Source: Spirosoma pollinicola
GTDB taxonomy: Bacteria > Bacteroidota > Bacteroidia > Cytophagales > Spirosomataceae
Assembly (NCBI RefSeq): GCF_002831565.1
Contig: NZ_CP025096.1
Span: 6,439,014-6,503,013, forward strand
DNA length: 64,000 nucleotides
Reading direction: 5' to 3'
Program-made: the position numbers and the translations under genes
In this document: positions 58,704 through 64,000 of the stretch, piece after piece
How positions within the stretch are numbered: the first letter of the stretch is position 1
How the letters are laid out: each line of letters begins with the position of its first letter
The notes under the pieces: generated by a model
Database searches by the model: none
What the model was told of the DNA's origin: nothing
The model's input: only the letters and a program-made list of their open reading frames with translations

Positions 58704-59669
58704 CTAATATACAATTCCCGTTTTGGCCCGGACGGCGTCCAATAGCGCCATCAGGTTCAGACTATCATCGAGCGACCAGAATGGACTTTCGATTTGGCCT
58801 TCGGCTAAACACTGCATTACATGACGGGCTTCATAATCGTAACCGTGGGTTGTGCGGGTAAAATCGAATTCGGTTGAATCGCCCTCTTCCGGAATGAGCG
58901 AGAGACCCATTGTTTCGTGAAAGCGACTGTGAATCCGAATCTGACCTGTTTCACCCTGGATTAAGCCAATACAATCCGTTTTCGCCTGTAGCGTACTATC
59001 CAGCAGTGCAATCGCGCCATCGGCATAGGTCAGCACCATACCACACTGTTCATCGACACCAGTCGATCCAAAAATAGCCGATGCTTTTACAGTCGTAGGT
59101 TTTCCCAGAATGAGATAGGACAAAAATAGGGGGTAAATACCGATGTCGAGCAACGAGCCGCCACCCAGTTCTTTATTAAAAAGACGGCTTTCGGGCGAAA
59201 ATGGGGCTTTAAAGCCAAAATCGGCTTTCACCGAAACCACTTTGCCGATAGCCCCCGACTGAACGAGTTCCAGCGCCTTTTCGATGCCGGGCATGAAGCG
59301 ACTCCAGAGTGCTTCCATTAGAAAAATACCCTTCGTTCGTGCCAGATCGACCATTTCCTGAACCTGTTCGCTATTCATGGCAAAGGGTTTTTCGCCTAGA
59401 ACAGCAATGCCCCCATTGAGCAACAGCAATGCATTTTCGTGGTGTTTGATGTGCGGGGTCGCCACATAGACAACATCTAAATCGGGCAGGGAGAGCAGTT
59501 CTTCGTAGGAGCCAAGTGCATGAGGGGCGTTATACTCCCTGGCAAACTCCTCGGCACGTTGCAGGTTCGTGGAGGCAACAGCATAGAGTTGCGCATCGGG
59601 CAACGTGAGTAGGTCTTGTGCAAATTTGTGGGCAATGCGGCCCGGTCCTAAAATTCCCCAGCGAGTCAT
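58704..59669 (-). CDS. Gfo/Idh/MocA-family NAD(P)-dependent oxidoreductase
   Basis: 321 residues from the ATG at 59669, where MTRWGILGPGRIAHKFAQDL begins the Rossmann fold; the upstream extension is not needed. The EKP motif of the family is present (VLGEKPFAMN, the Lys being catalytic), as are the substrate domain blocks LWSRFMPGIEKALELVQSGA and GGGSLLDIGIYPL. Family members oxidise sugars, inositols or dihydrodiols; similarity to dihydrodiol dehydrogenases is suggested by the LDIGIYPLFL block. Substrate unknown. Confidence 0.88.
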   Translation of the reverse strand: MTRWGILGPGRIAHKFAQDLLTLPDAQLYAVASTNLQRAEEFAREYNAPHALGSYEELLSLPDLDVVYVATPHIKHHENALLLLNGGIAVLGEKPFAMNSEQVQEMVDLARTKGIFLMEALWSRFMPGIEKALELVQSGAIGKVVSVKADFGFKAPFSPESRLFNKELGGGSLLDIGIYPLFLSYLILGKPTTVKASAIFGSTGVDEQCGMVLTYADGAIALLDSTLQAKTDCIGLIQGETGQIRIHSRFHETMGLSLIPEEGDSTEFDFTRTTHGYDYEARHVMQCLAEGQIESPFWSLDDSLNLMALLDAVRAKTGIVY

Positions 59670-59775
59670 AATAAACGATGTAATTGAGTGGTCGGCTATT
59701 GGATAAGTTGACCGGTTGGCCAACCCTTAAATGTATCTTTTTTTCTAAGTTGCAGCTTCAACAACTCAACTCTCA

Positions 59776-60639
59776 GTGAAAAGCATTTCAATATTCTTTC
59801 TACTATTCTGTTTATTAATCGCGCATTCGGTCTCGTACGGCCAGATTGTTGAGCAGCCTGACCCGCTTCGCCCATCCGTCGTCACGCCCGACAGCACCAA
59901 AGCAAAAACACCTGTTGACTCAAACAATGCCAGTGCGCAAAAGCCAGCTCTGGCAAAAAAAGACACAGCTGCTCCCGTGCAAACACATATTTTTCGATAC
60001 CGTTTTACTGCCGATGGCACCGTAACAGCGGGGAACGTAAACCGCACGCTGCTACAACTTACCAGTGCCCTGGATTATGAGCTAAGCCATTATTTCAAAC
60101 TGTCGAGTAATCCATCATTTGTCTATGGAAAACAGAATGGACTTCTGGCCGAACGCGAATGGTTTGGGGATTTTCGGACAACCTATCGCTACGAGAAACG
60201 GCTCTATTATTTAGCGTTTGGGTCTTATGAGCGCAGTAACCTTCGGCAGATCAATAACCGTTGGACAGCGGCAGGGGGCGTTGGCTATAAACTCCTGAAT
60301 CAGAAGCGGGCCTACATATCTATTACGGACGTAATTATGAATGAAAACACCGATTTTCTCGAACTCGAAGACATTTATATTGTTCGTAATTCGGTGCGTT
60401 TGTTTGGCGAATACACCTTCGGTAAAGACCGGTTTGTTGTTACGCATACCGCCTTTTATCAGCCAGCTCTGGGCCAGTACAACATCCGATGGAACGCCAG
60501 CCTGAGCGTTCAGATAAAACTCACGTCGGCCACCAGCCTACGCACAACAGTAGCCAATGCCTACGAGAGCCTGGTAGTACCCGGCAGGCAGAACAACGAT
60601 TTTCGGTTTACAATGGGGTTGGTGTATGAACGGAAGTAA
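59776..60639 (+). CDS. DUF481-family outer-membrane barrel protein
   Basis: 287 residues, start GTG at 59776 (no ATG precedes the signal). Sec signal (KSISIFFLLFCLLIAHSVSY, then GQ). After a Pro/Thr/Lys-rich spacer (about 28-65) comes a beta-barrel with the DUF481 pattern: TADGTVTAGNVNRTLLQLTS, LSSNPSFVYGKQNGLLAERE, YLAFGSYERSNLRQINNRW, GGVGYKLLNQKRAYISIT and a C-terminal DFRFTMGLVYERK. Function of the family is not known; it is induced by salt in some bacteria. Confidence 0.85.
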   Translation: MKSISIFFLLFCLLIAHSVSYGQIVEQPDPLRPSVVTPDSTKAKTPVDSNNASAQKPALAKKDTAAPVQTHIFRYRFTADGTVTAGNVNRTLLQLTSALDYELSHYFKLSSNPSFVYGKQNGLLAEREWFGDFRTTYRYEKRLYYLAFGSYERSNLRQINNRWTAAGGVGYKLLNQKRAYISITDVIMNENTDFLELEDIYIVRNSVRLFGEYTFGKDRFVVTHTAFYQPALGQYNIRWNASLSVQIKLTSATSLRTTVANAYESLVVPGRQNNDFRFTMGLVYERK

Positions 60640-60653
60640 ACGGGATGCAGTGC

Positions 60654-60795
60654 ATTCTGGCGCGGGTACTTCCTGGCGCGGGTATTCACCCGTGCCTGTT
60701 CATGAAAGCCAGCATTCGCTGGCAAAACAATTCAGTTAAACGCCAGCGAATGCTGGCTTTCATGAACAGGCACGGGTGAATACCCGCGCCAGAAT
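60654..60795. repeat. Nested inverted repeat, CTGGCGCGGGTA family, copy 2, 51-bp perfect arms
   Basis: From CTGGCGCGGGTATTCACCCG (60673) the 51-base arm runs to 60723 and returns exactly at 60742-60792 through GCCAGCGAATGCTGGC. The inner GCCAGCATTCGCTGGC is itself palindromic. A partial tandem copy of the outer end (ATTCTGGCGCGGGTA) begins at 60654 and also matches the right end ATACCCGCGCCAGAAT. Related to 7087-7258. It fills the convergent junction of the DUF481 and LysM genes. Confidence 0.95.
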
Positions 60796-60803
60796 CCCCT
60801 TTC

Positions 60804-61604
60804 CTACTGTTTCTCAGGAAACGGAATAATTAGTTTTTCGCCCCGCTGGGCTAAATCTTTGTCTTTACGGTTAGCTCGCATGATTGCCTCTTTGCTAACG
60901 CCATATTTCTGCGCGACAACCCGAAGGACATCACCCGGCCCAACCGTATGAACGGCCATCACCTTAACGTTAAGTTTCGTTACGCCCGCTTTAATGTCGC
61001 TTTCCGATACGCCGGGGTTAAGTGCCTTTAAGGTGTTGATTTTCATGTTGTAACGATTCGCCACGCCATAAAACGTTTCGCCATTGCCAACCGTGTATTT
61101 GCTCGAAACGCCCCCCGGCTTAACGTTTACCTTTTCTACGGCAACTTTGGGCTTAGTTTCGGTCGGTTTTTCAACCTTTGGTTTTTCTGCTTTCGGTTTT
61201 TCAACCACTGGCTTTGCTGTCACTTTTTCTTCGGGAACAGGTTTGCCATCGGTTGTTTCGCGGTTATCTTCAGCCACTTCCTCAGCTTTAGCGTTAGCCT
61301 CGGGCGCATCGACGGGCGGTGTCGCCTGCGACAGGTCGACCGGGGCGGGTTGCGACGAGGTATCTTTCTCTTCGGGCGCCATCAGCATTTCGGGATCGTT
61401 TTGCGAGATCGGTTGCTGCGAAGCCGTATCGAGGGCCACGTTGGTCAACTCATCGGACCCATTGGTATCATCGGTAACATATCCATAGCCAATGTACAGC
61501 AGGGCGGCAATCAGCCCTACTAAAACAACAAGCGTGATCGCGGGCAGACTGGAATTGGAATTACCGGCCGGGCGCGGATTGGATGATTTATTTTCGGCAT
61601 CCAT
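60804..61604 (-). CDS. Membrane-anchored protein with two LysM domains
   Basis: 266 residues. N-terminal cytoplasmic tail, one membrane helix (AITLVVLVGLIAALLYIGYG, about 24-43), an acidic low-complexity stretch, a Lys/Pro/Glu-rich repeat (KPKAEKPKVEKPTETKPK), then two LysM modules: SSKYTVGNGETFYGVANRYN (about 170-218) and VHTVGPGDVLRVVAQKYGVS (about 219-263). It likely spans the periplasm to bind peptidoglycan. Placed 17 bases upstream of nothing relevant: purE is next on the same strand, 17 bases before its start, so possible co-transcription. Confidence 0.85.
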   Translation of the reverse strand: MDAENKSSNPRPAGNSNSSLPAITLVVLVGLIAALLYIGYGYVTDDTNGSDELTNVALDTASQQPISQNDPEMLMAPEEKDTSSQPAPVDLSQATPPVDAPEANAKAEEVAEDNRETTDGKPVPEEKVTAKPVVEKPKAEKPKVEKPTETKPKVAVEKVNVKPGGVSSKYTVGNGETFYGVANRYNMKINTLKALNPGVSESDIKAGVTKLNVKVMAVHTVGPGDVLRVVAQKYGVSKEAIMRANRKDKDLAQRGEKLIIPFPEKQ

Positions 61605-61621
61605 AACGTAAGTATATTGGG

Positions 61622-62104
61622 TTAGGGTGTGGTTAACTGGCGACTCATATCAGCCACTTTTTCCTTTAAACTCTCTTTGAATCGGCTTAGATTACTAGCA
61701 ACGGTTTCGTCAAATGTGCCAACAATCTGTGCAGCCAGAATCCCGGCATTACGGCCCCCATCAAGTGCCATTGTCGCCACAGGCACGCCACCGGGCATTT
61801 GAAGAATAGACAAAACGGAGTCCCATCCGTCAATTGAGTTACTGGACTTCACCGGAACACCAATAACAGGCAGGATGGTCAGCGACGCCACCATACCGGG
61901 TAAATGAGCGGCTCCCCCTGCCCCGGCAACAATAACCTTCAGGCCCCGATCTCGGGCGGTCTTTGCATACTCAACCATCTTTTCGGGTGTTCGGTGGGCC
62001 GACACAATATCCATTTCCCACGTTACGCCCAACTCCGTTAATATGTCGGCGGCCTCCTGCATGATCTTTCGATCGGAGATACTGCCCATAATGATACCTA
62101 CCAT
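61622..62104 (-). CDS. purE: N5-carboxyaminoimidazole ribonucleotide mutase
   Basis: 160 residues, class I PurE. Converts N5-CAIR to CAIR in purine synthesis. Signatures: VGIIMGSISDRKIMQEAADI (substrate phosphate site), VSAHRTPEKMVEYAKTA (His), AGAGGAAHLPGMVASLTILP and PVKSSNSIDGWDSVLSILQM, GVPVATMALDGGRNAGILAA. Directly upstream of the LysM gene (17 bases). PurK is not in the window. Confidence 0.95.
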   Translation of the reverse strand: MVGIIMGSISDRKIMQEAADILTELGVTWEMDIVSAHRTPEKMVEYAKTARDRGLKVIVAGAGGAAHLPGMVASLTILPVIGVPVKSSNSIDGWDSVLSILQMPGGVPVATMALDGGRNAGILAAQIVGTFDETVASNLSRFKESLKEKVADMSRQLTTP

Positions 62105-62230
62105 TCAGATGATTATAAGTTGACTCTCTGCGAAATAACGGAGTTTAACGCAGATTCTGGCCGTCTGATAGCTAAATTTTTCTTCCGGTCATTAATCCAC
62201 CCTTTTTATTCCTCCTTTCGCAATAAACCA

Positions 62231-63478
62231 TTATACAAACTTTATTCCGTCGAATTTCCGTCCTAAAATGGCCACATCGTCGGCGCCAAGGTAGTCGTGA
62301 AGGAGCGTCGCATATATTTGACGGAAATCTACCGAATACGTCAAGTCACCATCCGTTAATTTCGCCAGATTCGGCGCTTCGTTCAGTACACGGCGTGATG
62401 GCAGCCCGCCACCAATCAGGAACACGTTGTTGGCGGTTCCATGATCTGTTCCGTTGCTGGCGTTCTGCTTCACCCGTCGGCCAAACTCCGAAAACGTCAT
62501 CAGCAATACATCATTCTGCCGACCGGCCGTTTTCAAATCGGTCATAAACGCCCCGACAGCTTCGGCATATTGACCCAATAGTCGCTCCTGCTGCCCCGGC
62601 TGATTAATGTGCGTGTCAAACCCGCTAATCGACACATAATAAACGCTTGTCTCTACTCCCGACTGGATTAGCTGCGACACGGTTTTAAGCCGATTGCCTA
62701 ATTCATGATTCGGATACGTTGTCAGTAGTGTGCTGGAAGGCGCCCCGGAAACGGCCCGACTTGTTCGACTTACTTTGTCATAAACATAGTCGGCCGACGA
62801 TACTGTTTCGGCCAGTGTTTTATATAGATATGCCACTGATTCCGGCTCGTGCATACCCTTGTCGGCAGCTTTTTCCTTTCCCAATCCGGTTACAAAGCCA
62901 CTACGGGTCTGATTGTAGAGTTTTTTAGGGTCTACGACAGCGAGGCCATTCAACGAGCTACCTTTCATGGCCAGACTCAGCGTATCATCTACTTCGATGG
63001 TCCGAAACGGTTGCTGGGCCTTGCCAGCACAGGATGCATCCAGATACCGCCCAACCCAGCCCGTATTTACGTATTTGTCGGAATCGCTGGCCGTTTGCCA
63101 GATGTCCATTGAGCGAAAATGCGACCGGTCGGGATTGGGGTAACCCACGTTATTAATGACGGTCAGCAGACCTTCATCGTACAACGCTTTCAGCGGTCCC
63201 ATAGCTGGATGCAGCCCAATTTCGTCGTTTAGTTGAAGGACTTTTTCGGGTTTGATAGCAATTGTCGGGCGTTCCCGATAGTAAATATCGTTCCGGTACG
63301 GCACCACGGTATTCAGGCCATCATTCCCACCCGATAGTTGCACTACTACCAGAATTTTACCGTTCGAGGCTGGCCCTTTGCCCAGCATCTGCGATTCGTA
63401 GGCTTTCAGGAAATGCGGAATCAGCATTGTCCCCGCCGTTGTAAAAGCCGATTGTTTGATGAAGTTTCTACGGTTCAT
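62231..63478 (-). CDS. DUF1501-family exported protein with a twin-arginine signal
   Basis: 415 residues. The N-terminus MNRRNFIKQSAFTTAGTMLI is a Tat signal (RRNFIK), so the protein is probably exported folded. The DUF1501 body contains LVVVQLSGGNDGLNTVVPYR, YRERPTIAIKPEKVL, IGLHPAMGPLKALYDEGLLT, RSHFRSMDIWQTAS, and near the end MTFSEFGRRVKQNASNGTDH, GTANNVFLIGGG. This follows alkaline phosphatase/sulfatase-like folds. It is downstream of a DUF1800 gene in the usual DUF1800-DUF1501 pair. The function of the pair is unknown. Confidence 0.9.
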   Translation of the reverse strand: MNRRNFIKQSAFTTAGTMLIPHFLKAYESQMLGKGPASNGKILVVVQLSGGNDGLNTVVPYRNDIYYRERPTIAIKPEKVLQLNDEIGLHPAMGPLKALYDEGLLTVINNVGYPNPDRSHFRSMDIWQTASDSDKYVNTGWVGRYLDASCAGKAQQPFRTIEVDDTLSLAMKGSSLNGLAVVDPKKLYNQTRSGFVTGLGKEKAADKGMHEPESVAYLYKTLAETVSSADYVYDKVSRTSRAVSGAPSSTLLTTYPNHELGNRLKTVSQLIQSGVETSVYYVSISGFDTHINQPGQQERLLGQYAEAVGAFMTDLKTAGRQNDVLLMTFSEFGRRVKQNASNGTDHGTANNVFLIGGGLPSRRVLNEAPNLAKLTDGDLTYSVDFRQIYATLLHDYLGADDVAILGRKFDGIKFV

Positions 63479-63573
63479 AATTTCTCAATGTATGAATTAG
63501 CGAATGCCAGAATGAATGAATTATACGCAGCTGACCTGTCTATTCACTTATTCTATCATTCACTCACTCGAAA

Positions 63574-63999
63574 TTAAGTTAGTTGATACTCCGGCAGGCT
63601 CATGAGTGCCGCCGTTAGCGTTTGAATGCGTTCGGGACGGGTTTGACCGGATTTGGTTTGGCTTTCGAGTAAGGTGCGTTGGTCTGGACGAAGCGGAAAG
63701 GGCAGCAAAACAGTGGCAATGGAATCAATCAATTCGGTGTCGGACGATTTTGTAAAGGCATTCTCAAAATCGGCCCAATTGACGGTTGTGCGAAACTTCG
63801 CATTACCTTTTCGGGCCAATAGCTGCGTGTTTACGTCGCCATCTTCTTTAGGTTGTACGGTAACCTCAGTGGCTTTCAGTATGTAGTTGGGCAGTTGCAT
63901 CCGAAACAGCAAACTCGACGAGTCGATCCAGTTTTTACCGCCCGGCCAGCCCGCTACGTTTGGCGGGTAAAACAGTAACTGACCCAGCGTTCGCTGCAC
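63574..63999 (-). CDS. DUF1800-family protein, C-terminal part (cut by the window edge)
   Basis: 141 residues visible; the gene enters from the right end. The MQRTLGQLLFYPPNVAGWPG, GKNWIDSSSLLFRMQLPN region matches the C-terminal conserved block of DUF1800 proteins. It ends 95 bases before DUF1501 on the same strand, forming the standard pair. The start lies beyond base 64000, so the Met shown is internal. Confidence 0.85.
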   Translation of the reverse strand: MQRTLGQLLFYPPNVAGWPGGKNWIDSSSLLFRMQLPNYILKATEVTVQPKEDGDVNTQLLARKGNAKFRTTVNWADFENAFTKSSDTELIDSIATVLLPFPLRPDQRTLLESQTKSGQTRPERIQTLTAALMSLPEYQLT

Positions 64000-64000
64000 A

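Overview
The window looks like chromosome of a Bacteroidota member of the order Cytophagales, most like Spirosoma or a close relative. The basis is the mix of type IX secretion (T9SS) C-terminal sorting domains, many Sec lipoproteins, a Bacteroidota-style curli cluster, DUF1501/DUF1800 proteins, a possible TTTG-N19-TAnnTTG promoter, roughly 50% G+C and dense short intergenic palindromes. The genus is an inference; there is no rRNA to confirm it. I saw no tRNA, rRNA, CRISPR array, transposase or prophage.

Left part (1-9227): rimK and a helical protein of unknown function; an outer-membrane barrel and a lipoprotein on the minus strand; a TIGR01777 epimerase; then a Tat-exported enolase-superfamily dehydratase divergent from two Sec-exported RraA-fold aldolase-like paralogues, possibly an extracytoplasmic sugar-acid pathway. 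A 1-kb, partly AT-rich non-coding stretch precedes the curli operon.

Curli operon (9228-16704, plus strand): four curlin-repeat subunits, CsgE, CsgF, a CsgG secretion pore carrying an extra C-terminal beta-barrel-like domain, and a lipoprotein with carboxypeptidase-regulatory, fibronectin-like and beta-propeller domains. There is no csgD or csgC. This is the most interesting system in the window.

Middle (16743-43924): mostly housekeeping and envelope genes: glpD, a YgiB-like lipoprotein, a barrel protein, cytosolic trehalase, D-aminoacylase, mscL, an M1 peptidase with a lone nuoC, a degenerate thioredoxin-fold protein, an M28 peptidase, lpdA, a TPR histidine kinase, an ECF sigma factor with an overlapping small gene, nth, ndk, an NrnA-type DHH phosphoesterase, a two-domain FKBP lipoprotein, an ITPase, PpiD and a thioredoxin-like protein.

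Right part (44111-64000): a 7TM sensor histidine kinase; a TetR-TolC-HlyD-RND efflux unit with a matching 17-bp palindrome in front of tetR and of tolC; two T9SS-exported proteins, one an OB-fold plus exonuclease/endonuclease/phosphatase nuclease; purM, an oxidoreductase, a DUF481 barrel, a LysM protein, purE, and a DUF1501/DUF1800 pair running off the end.

Spread through the window are at least a dozen intergenic inverted repeats, several with perfect arms of 41-51 bp, many built from smaller palindromes and several overlapping stop codons. They look like REP/BIME-type elements of several sequence families.
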